DNA from: Planctomycetes bacterium TMED75
GTDB lineage: Bacteria; Planctomycetota; Phycisphaerae; Phycisphaerales; SM1A02
DNA length: 64,000 nt
Direction of reading: 5' to 3'
Assembly (NCBI GenBank): GCA_002171655.1
Contig: NHEC01000120.1
Coordinates: 20,503-84,502 of the forward strand
Part shown: positions 54,622 through 63,023 of the stretch, piece by piece
Layout of the letters: every line of letters begins with the position of its first letter
How positions within the stretch are numbered: the first letter of the stretch is position 1
The notes under the pieces: generated by a model
Told to the model about the DNA's origin: nothing
What the model saw: only the letters and a program-made list of their open reading frames with translations
Database searches by the model: none
Translations under genes and position numbers: made by a program

Positions 54622-55282
54622 ACACCATGATCTCAGACAACTGCTTCTTGGAGAGATCGGGCACGGTGCAGTCTTCGGTTGGATAGCCGATCGGGATAAT
54701 CAGGTAGGGCCGTTCGTAGTTCGGTCTTTGCAGCACCTTGCCGAGAAACTTCATCGGACTCGGCGTGTGCGTGAGGGTTGCCAGTCCTGCATTCTGCGCC
54801 GCGCACAGCAGCATGCCCACGGCAATCCCCATCGATTCCGCTCCGTAGTAGATCTGGTCGCTGGAACTGATCTCCGGGTCGGGCGCATCATCTCGAGTGA
54901 GCCGAAAGGCCACGATCAGCCAGGGAGCCTCTTCTAGAAAAGGCTTGTTGGCATCCGTTCCGAGATGGCGCAGATCGTTGATCCATTTTGGATTCGCCCT
55001 CTTCTCGTAGAACTCACGTTCTTCTGCCTCCGCGGCCTTTCGAATCTCCTGCTTGATCCCCGGATCATTCACCGCCACGAAACGCCAGGGTTGCTTGTTC
55101 GCTCCGCTTGGTGCGGTTCCCGCCGCTTGAATCACCTCCTGAATCAGCTCTTCGGGGACTTCGCGCCGGCTGAAATCACGAACGGAACGTCTCCGCGACA
55201 TCAGGTCCGTGAAGGTTCTGGCTCGTTCCAGCGGATCACCCGGCAGATTCAGTCTTTGATACGGCTTGAAGTCAGACGGCAT
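54566..55282 (-). CDS. Nitroreductase-family flavoprotein, iodotyrosine-deiodinase-like
   Basis: The 238-residue FMN enzyme has LMSRRRSVRDFSRREVP and AGTAPSGANKQPWRFVAV at the flavin site. A central segment reads EREFYEKRANPKWINDLRHL, then GTDANKPFLEEAPWLIVAFR. This Glu-x3-Tyr helix and the following lysine form the active-site lid of iodotyrosine deiodinase homologues and distinguish them from ordinary nitroreductases. GLATLTHTPSPMKFLGKVLQ and IIPIGYP follow. Bacterial members may dehalogenate halotyrosines or reduce other phenolics; the substrate here is inferred from the lid only. It overlaps the preceding gene by 56 bp tail to tail. Confidence 0.87.
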   Translation of the reverse strand: MPSDFKPYQRLNLPGDPLERARTFTDLMSRRRSVRDFSRREVPEELIQEVIQAAGTAPSGANKQPWRFVAVNDPGIKQEIRKAAEAEEREFYEKRANPKWINDLRHLGTDANKPFLEEAPWLIVAFRLTRDDAPDPEISSSDQIYYGAESMGIAVGMLLCAAQNAGLATLTHTPSPMKFLGKVLQRPNYERPYLIIPIGYPTEDCTVPDLSKKQLSEIMVFNRETTGGLKSDGAGESQ

Positions 55283-55437
55283 CGGTGCTCCAGCAGATCG
55301 TCCTCAGCGACTCTACCGATTCCCATCCCGTGATGTTGAGCTCACGGGTGGTGAGCGGAGATTTTCCTGATCAGGAACCGTTTCCCGCCGGGCAATTTAT
55401 TTGTCGGAAAAGGGTGGGGGTGGTTAGTCTGACGTCC

Positions 55438-57162
55438 ATGTTTGGACGGGTTCAACGATTCCCCCGCGCTTCCCGAGTACCTGGGCCCTTGGGAGGCGTG
55501 CTCGCAGGACTGCTGTTGTCGGTCTCTGCCGGCGCTGCGGGGACCGCTGGCATCTGTGCGCAGCCCCGGGTCGCTGCTCGACTCGATGTTCTCGATCAAA
55601 CTCCACATGCGGTTCAGGGTCGTCCGATCGCGATTCCGATTCGCCTCAACCCCGAGCAACTGCAACAGATTCCGCCCGATACCGTTGAACTCCGATTAGA
55701 CGACGGTACCTCGACTACGGCACTGGTTGCATGGTTGGCGACCAAGGAGTCCACTCGACCAAGTCCCCTCGTGGCTTCCTGGACCGCAGCCACCGCTCCG
55801 CTCAAGGTGGTGCCGTTTCCCGACGCCCCCGCCCTCCGGAGCACTGCTCGAGGAGTGCTCCTGGCCACCCTCGCCGAAGGGTATTCGGGTGCGCTGCGCC
55901 TGGGCGATCAACTCATCACTCCCAGATGGGTGATGCCGGCGAACCCCTCGTCGGGGTCGTTGCTTCCAGCTCGAACGGGTCCCGGCTGGCCGCCTTTGGA
56001 TGAACCAGGTGGCTGGTGGCGCTGGGCGTTACTCGCTGATTCGCTCGGTCAGATCCCTCCGGAACCTTCGGGTGGACCGCGGTCGAAGCTTGTGGCTCGA
56101 AGCATCGCGGCCTTGTGGCGTGCGGGTCTGGATCGTGTCGCTCGTGAGAGTCCTGGTGCAGCAGATGAGTTGCGTGACCTTCTGGTCTCTCAATGTCGGA
56201 CGGCTCGGGGCATACCGGTTGCCTGCTGGATTACCAACACCGATGAGCTGAATTCGATACTGAGTCTTCTGCTTGATTCCAACCGTCCGGTGGGACTGAC
56301 GGTCCGCTCCCTGCTTTTCTACTTGGATGCACGCTTCCCCCTCCTTGCTTGGCCCGTGAGTTCGCCGGGAGCCCGGATCCGAATCGCTCTCGCAAACCCA
56401 ACTGATGCGGAGCAGGTTGTTCGGATTCAATGGGTCGAGGACGATCCGGTTCCGGTTGCAGCAGTGGTTCCGCCAGGACGTATTCAGCAGATTGAAGTGG
56501 ATCGTCCAGTGCATGCAGGTACCCACAGTGGCCGCCTGGCTTCTGCTGAGACCGTTCTGGTCCTCACCTGCGGCGGGATTCAAGATCGCATGCAACTGCC
56601 TTCGGAATTTCTGGTGGTTCGTCCTCCAGGTCTTCAGTTCGGTCCGTTCCTCGCACCCATGACCCTGGCTCAGGCCTGGGATGGAGCGGTGCTCGAGACG
56701 GATCCCCGGTGGGCGACCAGTGCCGTACTTCGCAAGCGACGGGGACAGTGGGAACTCTTTGTCGAATGCTTGAGCGGTGGGCGGCCGGCTCTGCCCCAGG
56801 ACGGTCTCGAGGTGCATCTGGGGTTACCCAACGCGCCGATCCGACTGATTCGGATCGCGCCTGATGGGTCACTTTCCTTCGCCCCCGGGGGGGGCGGCTT
56901 GCGAGGTGCGGAGGCATCGACCACCCTCTTTCCCGATCGATGGCGTGCGATTCTCAGACTGGATTCCTCCCTAATCGAGTCTGCAGCCGCCCCGGGGATG
57001 CCACAGACGCTCCTGATCGGGATACGGAGAGTGCTGGGAGATGACGTCATCGGCGTGGCGGATGGTTCGGTTCCGGTCTGGAATCCGCTGACTCCCGTCT
57101 TTCTGGTGGAGCTCTCAGACTGGGGAGATATTTCCTCAACCTCCAATCGCAGCGCTCCTTAG
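55438..57162 (+). CDS. Large exported protein of unknown function
   Basis: The 574-residue product begins with a signal peptide (PLGGVLAGLLLSVSAGAAGT, then GICAQ). The mature protein is rich in beta strands and prolines, with segments such as PIRLNPEQLQQIPPDTVELR, ARIRIALANPTDAEQVVRIQ and GLEVHLGLPNAPIRLIRI, suggesting immunoglobulin-like modules. No catalytic motif is seen. The frame extends upstream to 55285, but only ATG 55438 places the hydrophobic stretch correctly. It ends 26 bp before parA. Confidence 0.62.
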   Translation: MFGRVQRFPRASRVPGPLGGVLAGLLLSVSAGAAGTAGICAQPRVAARLDVLDQTPHAVQGRPIAIPIRLNPEQLQQIPPDTVELRLDDGTSTTALVAWLATKESTRPSPLVASWTAATAPLKVVPFPDAPALRSTARGVLLATLAEGYSGALRLGDQLITPRWVMPANPSSGSLLPARTGPGWPPLDEPGGWWRWALLADSLGQIPPEPSGGPRSKLVARSIAALWRAGLDRVARESPGAADELRDLLVSQCRTARGIPVACWITNTDELNSILSLLLDSNRPVGLTVRSLLFYLDARFPLLAWPVSSPGARIRIALANPTDAEQVVRIQWVEDDPVPVAAVVPPGRIQQIEVDRPVHAGTHSGRLASAETVLVLTCGGIQDRMQLPSEFLVVRPPGLQFGPFLAPMTLAQAWDGAVLETDPRWATSAVLRKRRGQWELFVECLSGGRPALPQDGLEVHLGLPNAPIRLIRIAPDGSLSFAPGGGGLRGAEASTTLFPDRWRAILRLDSSLIESAAAPGMPQTLLIGIRRVLGDDVIGVADGSVPVWNPLTPVFLVELSDWGDISSTSNRSAP

Positions 57163-57175
57163 CCCGCAGCTTTCC

Positions 57176-57181
57176 TATACT
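57176..57181 (+). promoter_or_regulatory. Likely -10 box for parA
   Basis: TATACT, a five-of-six match to the consensus, ends 7 nt before the parA ATG at 57189. No ribosome site is present and no clear -35 is seen. Transcription from here would give a leaderless mRNA. The region lies between the stop of the preceding gene and parA. Confidence 0.45.
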
Positions 57182-57188
57182 CGTTTTC

Positions 57189-58286
57189 ATGAGCGAACGC
57201 TCCGAACCTGCAGATCGAACTTCCACGCGAGTGATCGCGCTTCTGAACCAGAAGGGTGGTGTTGGCAAGACCACCTCGACGGTCAACGTGGGCGCTGCCC
57301 TCGCCGAGATGGGCAAACGCGTTTGCCTGGTGGACATGGATCCCCAGGGGCATCTTTCGTTGCATCTGGGTGTCGACGGTGAGTCGGTCGGTGAAACCGT
57401 CTACGAACTCCTGCTGGAACCTGATGTTGATCTTGCTCAGGTTCAGATCCAGGTGCGCCCGAATCTTTCCTGTCTTCCTTCCCGGGTTGATTTGGCGGCG
57501 GCGGAGACGGAGCTTGCCCAGGACCCTGACCGACATCGTCGACTGGCTGCCAAGTTCGCCCCGTTCCTGGATCAGTTCGACTACGTGCTACTGGACTGCC
57601 CGCCCAGCCTCGGAGTGCTCACCCTCAATGCGCTCACCATGGCACAAGAGGTCTTCGTCCCGATGCAGGCGCATTTCCTGGCGATGCAAGGCGTCGGAAA
57701 ACTCTTCGAGACCGTCGGCCTGGTCTGTCAGGGTGTGAACCCCGAGCTCAAGGTGAGTGGCGTCATTCTCTGCATGCATGAGAAGCTTTCCACCCACGTG
57801 CGTGAGGTGGTGGGGGAACTCGAGGATTTCTTCGAGGAACATCGAGGCAGTCCAATGCCTTGGGCCGATGCTCGTGTTCTTCGTCCTGCGATCCGCAAGA
57901 ACATCAAACTTGCCGAGGCCCCAAGCTTCGGCCAGACGATCTTCGACTACGCACCGTGGTGTCCGGGCGCTATCGATTACAGAAAACTAGCCGAGCGTAT
58001 CGTCGCTGGTACTGATGCGAAGACATCGATCCCTTCGTCCCCTCACTCCGACTCGGAGGCGGCGGTCCCGCTGGACTCCAAGATCGATCCGAAACCGGAA
58101 TCAGACCCCCAGCCTCCTGCGGAACCCCAGTTGGAATCGAAGCCGATCGTCGAGATCGATCTTCAGACCGATGAGGGACCCACTCCAGAGCCGGCAGCCG
58201 TACCTGAAAATCCGGTGATTGCCGGTACGATTTCCGTCGAGCCCCGTCCGAATCCGGAAGAGGCAAATGGCAGCACCCCGCACTGA
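57189..58286 (+). CDS. parA: ParA/Soj-family ATPase with a long acidic-proline tail
   Basis: The 365-residue product has the ParA core in residues 1-275: deviant Walker A NQKGGVGKTTSTVN, VDMDPQGHLSLHLG, VLLDCPPSLGVLTLNALTMA and PAIRKNIKLAEAPSFGQTIF. Such ATPases bind DNA without sequence specificity and segregate chromosomes or position cell-surface machinery. Residues about 278-365 form a low-complexity tail rich in Pro, Glu and Ser, absent from ordinary Soj. No ParB or parS-like gene is adjacent, so chromosome segregation is not assured. The VanZ-like gene starts inside its last 20 bases. Confidence 0.9.
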   Translation: MSERSEPADRTSTRVIALLNQKGGVGKTTSTVNVGAALAEMGKRVCLVDMDPQGHLSLHLGVDGESVGETVYELLLEPDVDLAQVQIQVRPNLSCLPSRVDLAAAETELAQDPDRHRRLAAKFAPFLDQFDYVLLDCPPSLGVLTLNALTMAQEVFVPMQAHFLAMQGVGKLFETVGLVCQGVNPELKVSGVILCMHEKLSTHVREVVGELEDFFEEHRGSPMPWADARVLRPAIRKNIKLAEAPSFGQTIFDYAPWCPGAIDYRKLAERIVAGTDAKTSIPSSPHSDSEAAVPLDSKIDPKPESDPQPPAEPQLESKPIVEIDLQTDEGPTPEPAAVPENPVIAGTISVEPRPNPEEANGSTPH

Positions 58287-59307
58287 TTCCGACCCGCCTG
58301 CTGCTGAGGGCGCACCGTTGCAACACAGCCTCCGTACCCGGGCGCTCTTCCACCTGCGGGTCGTTTCCACCGTCTACATCGTGGTGCTTCTGGCCGGGAC
58401 CCACTGGCCGAGACTTGATCTGAGTGGCCCCGCTGGCGCTTCCGACAAGCTGATGCACTTTCTTGGATTCGGGGTTCTGATCCTGGCCATCCGCCTGGCG
58501 GGGTGGGGCGTCGGTTTCTGGGTTCTCTTCCTCTGGGGTGCCTTCGCAACCGTGTTCGTCGAGTTCACCCAGTCACTGCTTCCGATCGGACGTCATTACA
58601 GCATCGACGACATCGTGGCGGGCATGGTGGGTGTGGTGGTGGCGGGGTTGCTCGCCAGTGCAGTGCGCCCGATGGGTGGTCCACACGCCCGTTCGCTGCA
58701 CGAACGTTGGATGGCGACGAGCTGGTCTTTGCTCGCTCGTCCTTCACCCTGCATGGTCATCCTGGTGACCGGATCACTCGGAGTTCTGGTGGGGGGCCTG
58801 CTGGCGATTCCCTTTCAAGTGCTCGTCCTGGTGCCCTGGTTTCCGGACTCATTCGTTGCCTCATTGAAGGCGTTTGATCTCTTCGTCCTCGGCGGAGGCG
58901 GGGTGGGGGGGATTGCGGCGTGTGCCTGCTACCTCCACGGTCACTTCTCCGAATCAAGGCGTCTTGAGGAGTGCGGGCCCTGGGAAGTCCTGTCGCAGGC
59001 CTTTGGTTGGCGGGTGAGCTGGTGCCTGGTGCCGGCCTTTGGGCTCTCCCTGTTGCTGTTGGTGTTGTTTGACTGGGCCGGCGACCCCTCATTCTTCCTT
59101 GAAGACTCCGAGGAAGGTGGACCTGCCGTATTGTTCGGGAGATGGCAGGCCGTCCATGATTTCATGCTGGCTGGCACCGCGGTGGTCTTTGTGTTGACTG
59201 CCCTGGGCATCGGACTGGCCTGCTTCCTCTGGTGTTTCATGGTCCAGCTGGCCACCATCGCGGACCGCCCGGCCCAGACCAGTGCGGAACCGGTGGGCTC
59301 TGAGTGA
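58267..59307 (+). CDS. VanZ-like membrane protein with extra C-terminal membrane region
   Basis: The 346-residue product starts at ATG 58267, with GGAAGAGG upstream, overlapping parA by 20 bp. Residues about 30-150 are a VanZ-type domain: ASDKLMHFLGFGVLILAIRL, VFVEFTQSLLPIGRHYSIDD, IVAGMVG. A second half with three or four further membrane segments (residues about 165-330) matches no family I recognise. Its sequence is rich in Trp, Gly and Leu. VanZ proteins affect envelope properties, but the mechanism is unclear. Confidence 0.83.
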   Translation: MAAPRTDSDPPAAEGAPLQHSLRTRALFHLRVVSTVYIVVLLAGTHWPRLDLSGPAGASDKLMHFLGFGVLILAIRLAGWGVGFWVLFLWGAFATVFVEFTQSLLPIGRHYSIDDIVAGMVGVVVAGLLASAVRPMGGPHARSLHERWMATSWSLLARPSPCMVILVTGSLGVLVGGLLAIPFQVLVLVPWFPDSFVASLKAFDLFVLGGGGVGGIAACACYLHGHFSESRRLEECGPWEVLSQAFGWRVSWCLVPAFGLSLLLLVLFDWAGDPSFFLEDSEEGGPAVLFGRWQAVHDFMLAGTAVVFVLTALGIGLACFLWCFMVQLATIADRPAQTSAEPVGSE

Positions 59308-59393
59308 AGCGGCCGACGGGGGTCTTGGGTTCCGGAGCTTCATCACCGGCCCGGATCAATCGCGGAAGTCGGAAGTTTCGTATCCTTCACGGC

Positions 59394-59882
59394 ATGATCC
59401 GACGCCTCCTGGGACTCAACGCGCTCTGCTTCATCCTTCTGTTCCCGGTACTGGGTTCCAGTCCCGGATGCTCTTCGGGTCCGCAGGTTCTCCTGGATTC
59501 AGATATCCCGACTGTTCCCAACATGTCCCAACGGCTTGGTTTCGACATCAAGCGTCGGGGCCCCATGCTGGTGGGTGGTGTGTTCGTCTTCGTCGGTCCC
59601 ATTCTCCAGATGGAGCCACTCATCAAGCGAGTGGTGAGCCGATTCACCAGTCGCGGATGGACGGTCGTGCAGGACACCTGGGGATTTCCTCGATCGGTTC
59701 TGGTCTTCGAGAAGTTTGACCGATCAGTTCGCGTGGTGCTTGATGCGGACCAACTCGAACCAGCGATGTCTCGTGCCCAGTACACGGTATCGATCATCAG
59801 CACGTCATCGGACACCCCCGCTGAGGGATCCGCACCCGAAGAAACCGGAACTACTTCCGTCGAACCCGCGAAGGCCGGCTGA
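59394..59882 (+). CDS. Small lipoprotein of unknown function
   Basis: The 162-residue product has a lipoprotein-like signal (LLGLNALCFILLFPVLGSS, then PGCSSGP). The mature domain contains GGVFVFVGPILQMEPLIKRV, FTSRGWTVVQDTWGFPRSVL and a closing strand RVVLDADQ, an alpha/beta layout with no family I recognise. The tail is Ser/Thr/Glu-rich. An upstream GTG at 59304 overlaps the VanZ-like stop as GTGA and would add 30 residues, hiding the signal peptide, so I prefer 59394. It ends 23 bp before murJ. Confidence 0.65.
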   Translation: MIRRLLGLNALCFILLFPVLGSSPGCSSGPQVLLDSDIPTVPNMSQRLGFDIKRRGPMLVGGVFVFVGPILQMEPLIKRVVSRFTSRGWTVVQDTWGFPRSVLVFEKFDRSVRVVLDADQLEPAMSRAQYTVSIISTSSDTPAEGSAPEETGTTSVEPAKAG

Positions 59883-59905
59883 CGCCGTCGATCTGGCAGG
59901 AGATC

Positions 59906-61531
59906 ATGGCCAACCAACGTGCTGGATTCGAACAACACGCTCGTACGGTCACCGCCTTCACTGTTCTGAGTCGTATCGGTGGTCTTGCCCGCGATGCGAC
60001 CATGAGTCGGGTGTTTGGCATCGGACCGATCATGGATGCGTTCGCATTCGGTTTCATGGTTCCCAATCTGTTTCGTCGTCTGTTTGGTGAGGGTGCTCTG
60101 AGCGCCTCCTTTCTCCCGGTATTCGTTCGTGAACTCGAAAAAGATCCGGCGACAGCTCACCATCTCGCCCGATTGCTGATCGGGCGCGCGATGCTGGTGC
60201 TCTCGGTGCTGGTAGTGGTTCTTGAAGGGATTCTGCTTGCAGGTTTCTTTCAGGGAGACCTCGAGGTGGGGATCTGGTTGCTGGCAATCATGCTTCCCTA
60301 TGCCCCCTTGATCTGTCTGGTGGCCTTGATCGGAGCGATGCTTCATGCCTACGGTCGTTTTGGACCGACCGCGGCCGCACCGATCATTCTCAACGGCATG
60401 CTGGTGTGTTCCACGCTGATTCTGGTACCTGCAGTCACGGCCGGAGCTCTCACCACCGAAGGCCAGATCATGTGGGTTGCACTCAGCGTCCTCGTGGCTG
60501 GTGTGGTGCAGGTCGTCTGGTCTCATATGGCATTGCGACGTGCGACACGCGCTGAAGGCTCGGCCGATCTTCCTCGAGCGCGACGTCTCAACCGCGAGAT
60601 CCTCATGAAGGCATTGCCCATGGCGCTGGGGCTGGGGGCGCTGCAACTCAATACCTTCATCGATGGACTGATTGCAAGCTGGCCAACCATCGTCGGTCCG
60701 ACAATTCCCTTTCTCGGCATTGACTACCCTTTGCCGGAAGGCTCAATGGCTTCGATCAGCTGGGCCCAGCGCCTCTACGAATTTCCTCTTGGGGTGTTTG
60801 GAATCGCCATTGCAACTGCAATCTTCCCCCAACTCTCACGTCAGCACGGTGCTGCCGCCGAGTTTTCGGAAACCCTTCGTCGGGGGATCCGACTCACGTT
60901 GTTCGTCGGAATACCTGCGAGTATTGGATTGCTGCTGGTTCGTGGCCCACTCACCGCAGTCATTCTTCAGGGAGCGGCATTCACCGTCGACGACACCCAG
61001 CGGACCGCATTCATCCTGATGGGCTATGCCCCTGCGATCTGGGCTTATTCGCTCAATCAGGTCTTCATTCGCGCCTTCTATGCACGGGGTGAGGCTATGA
61101 CTCCGGTGAAAGTCGCGATCGGAATGGCGGTGCTCAACCTGGTGTTGAATCTCACCCTGATCTGGACTCCCCTGGGCGTTGCGGGCCTGGCGTGGAGTAC
61201 CGCAATCTGTGCCGTTCTTCAGACCTTCATTTTGCATGCATTGCTCGAGCGACGGCTGCCCGGGATCTTGGATCACACCGTGCTTCCGGCCATCCTTCGT
61301 ATTCTTTGTGTCGGTATGTTCACTGCGATAGTCACCCTGATCGCTTCCTGGTTGATGGATCCGCGTGGGGATTCCGCACGTTGGTCCTACCAATTGCTCT
61401 CACTGGTGGTGCTCGTCGGCTGCGGTGGAGCAACCGCATTCATCTGTGCTCGCATGCTTCGAATGCCCGAGCTCTTCTGGCTGCTTGGGCGGCGGTCTGG
61501 TGCTGATCACACCCAATCAGGAACGACTTGA
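59906..61531 (+). CDS. murJ: Lipid II flippase MurJ
   Basis: Moves lipid II across the inner membrane for peptidoglycan synthesis. The 541-residue protein has about 14 membrane segments and the MviN-family opening FTVLSRIGGLARDATMSRVF. MDAFAFGFMVPNLFRRLFGEGALSASFLPVF follows in that order (quoted here as consecutive segments: MDAFAFGFMVPN, LFRRLFGEG, ALSASFLPVF). Basic residues cluster in the central cavity as expected (RAFYARGEAMTPVK). It ends 10 bp before the convergent mqnE gene. The presence of MurJ shows that this lineage retains lipid II transport. Confidence 0.95.
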   Translation: MANQRAGFEQHARTVTAFTVLSRIGGLARDATMSRVFGIGPIMDAFAFGFMVPNLFRRLFGEGALSASFLPVFVRELEKDPATAHHLARLLIGRAMLVLSVLVVVLEGILLAGFFQGDLEVGIWLLAIMLPYAPLICLVALIGAMLHAYGRFGPTAAAPIILNGMLVCSTLILVPAVTAGALTTEGQIMWVALSVLVAGVVQVVWSHMALRRATRAEGSADLPRARRLNREILMKALPMALGLGALQLNTFIDGLIASWPTIVGPTIPFLGIDYPLPEGSMASISWAQRLYEFPLGVFGIAIATAIFPQLSRQHGAAAEFSETLRRGIRLTLFVGIPASIGLLLVRGPLTAVILQGAAFTVDDTQRTAFILMGYAPAIWAYSLNQVFIRAFYARGEAMTPVKVAIGMAVLNLVLNLTLIWTPLGVAGLAWSTAICAVLQTFILHALLERRLPGILDHTVLPAILRILCVGMFTAIVTLIASWLMDPRGDSARWSYQLLSLVVLVGCGGATAFICARMLRMPELFWLLGRRSGADHTQSGTT

Positions 61532-61541
61532 GGCCACGCGC

Positions 61542-62843
61542 TCAGTCATCCAGTTCCCATTGGTTGCCATCCCGGCGGATGCGTCGATAGAGCGTGTCTC
61601 GCTCCTGGGGTACGAAGCCGGCTTCACGAATCGATCTCTGAAGGTCGGTGACGGTGGTTTCCTGGTGGGTGGAGGCTCCGTCGACGTGAGTGATGTCGTA
61701 CCAGACGACGGTGCCGTCGATGTCGTCGGCTCCGTTCTGCAGCATGACCTGCGCCATGTCCAGAGTCTGCATGATCCAGAACGCTTTGACGTGTGGGACG
61801 TTGTCGAGCATCAATCTGCAGATTGCTATGGTCCGCAGGTTTTCCAGTCCGGTCGGGCCGGGAAGATATTCCAGCGCGCTCTTGTCGGGAAAGAATGGCA
61901 GCGGAATGATCGTCTGAAAATAGCCCGTGTCGAGGCCGTCCTGCCCGGGCATTGGCAGTCGTTCATGTGGATAGTTCTGATCCGGACCACTGAGCACCAC
62001 CCCGGGACCGGTGTCGGTGATCTCCTGGACTCTTGCCCAGTTCTCAAGCGTTCGATCCTGCTGGGCTCTCAGAAGCTCCATGTGGTGTATCCGCTCGCGC
62101 CGTTCCTCCACGTGTCCGTAGAGCATCGTTGCATTTGAATTCAGCCCCAGCTCGTGGGCGGCCCGGTGAACATCCAACCATTCGTCCGAGCGAATCTTGC
62201 TTTTGAAGACTTCCGCGTGCACTCGGTCGTCGAAGACCTCCGCGCCACCTCCGGGGAGTGATTGCAGGCCGGCTTCCTTGAGGTCTCGAAGCACCGCAAG
62301 GGTACCTTCGTACTTCATTCGCTCTCGTCTGGAGATCTTCTGGAGGTGAACGATCTCGACCGCAGTGAATGCCTTGATGTGCAGTTTCGGTGCGTGCTCA
62401 CGGATGGTCGAAAGCATGTCGGTGTAGTACTCGAAGGGAAGTCGCGGATGCAGACCGCCGACAATGTGCAGTTCGGTGGCTCCCGCTTCCTGGGCCTTGA
62501 TCGCTTCTTCGCGAACCTGCTCGACCGAATACTGGTAGGCGCCATCCTCGTTGCGCTTGCGATGAAACGCACAGAAGCTGCAGCTCAGCGTGCAGATGTT
62601 CGAGTAGTTGATGTGTCGGTTGATGTTGTACCAGGCGACGTTTCCGTGCAATCTGCGTCGAACGATGTCGGCAAGTCCGCAGACCGTATGAAGGTCGGAA
62701 GTCTCGAAGAGAAGCATGCCTTCCTCTGCCGAGAGGCGACGGCCTTCCAGAACCGAATCGACTACTGGTGCCAACCTCGAATCGGTCGGTCGAAGCACCG
62801 TGGTGGGGTCGGTGGCAGGTTCACAGTGGGTCAGGGTCGTCAT
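61542..62843 (-). CDS. mqnE: Aminofutalosine synthase (radical SAM), futalosine menaquinone pathway
   Basis: Joins 3-enolpyruvoylbenzoate with SAM to make aminofutalosine, the first committed radical step of the futalosine route. The 433-residue enzyme has NINRHINYSNICTLSCSFCA with the Cys84/Cys88/Cys91 cluster ligands, LHIVGGLHPRLPFEYY, KAFTAVEIVHL, GLQSLPGGGAEVFDDRV and ATMLYGHVEERRERI. Unusual: about 30-40 residues between the RERIHHME helix and FQTIIPLPFFP (residues about 270-310) exceed the ordinary MqnE length. GGAG six bases before ATG 62843 supports the start. Ordinary MqnE members are near 360-390 residues. Confidence 0.92.
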   Translation of the reverse strand: MTTLTHCEPATDPTTVLRPTDSRLAPVVDSVLEGRRLSAEEGMLLFETSDLHTVCGLADIVRRRLHGNVAWYNINRHINYSNICTLSCSFCAFHRKRNEDGAYQYSVEQVREEAIKAQEAGATELHIVGGLHPRLPFEYYTDMLSTIREHAPKLHIKAFTAVEIVHLQKISRRERMKYEGTLAVLRDLKEAGLQSLPGGGAEVFDDRVHAEVFKSKIRSDEWLDVHRAAHELGLNSNATMLYGHVEERRERIHHMELLRAQQDRTLENWARVQEITDTGPGVVLSGPDQNYPHERLPMPGQDGLDTGYFQTIIPLPFFPDKSALEYLPGPTGLENLRTIAICRLMLDNVPHVKAFWIMQTLDMAQVMLQNGADDIDGTVVWYDITHVDGASTHQETTVTDLQRSIREAGFVPQERDTLYRRIRRDGNQWELDD

Positions 62844-63023
62844 CGGTCTCCAGTCGTTCGTGCAAGTGTAGGGGGTGGATTCACCAGCTGGGTCCGGTAA
62901 CAGAATGAATGAGGCGAACGATCGACACTCTTGATTCAGTCGCCCTCTCTTGTTGCCGATTCAGCATCTGTCACTCGACGAAATCCCCCTTGATGCATGG
63001 CCAGGGCCAGGGAGCCTCAGACA
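62844..63023. other. Divergent intergenic region between mqnE and the coiled-coil gene
   Basis: This 180-bp gap must contain promoters for both divergent genes. GGGAG about 10 nt before ATG 63024 is a good ribosome site for the coiled-coil gene. I see no well-spaced -35/-10 pair and no open reading frame worth calling. Confidence 0.4.
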
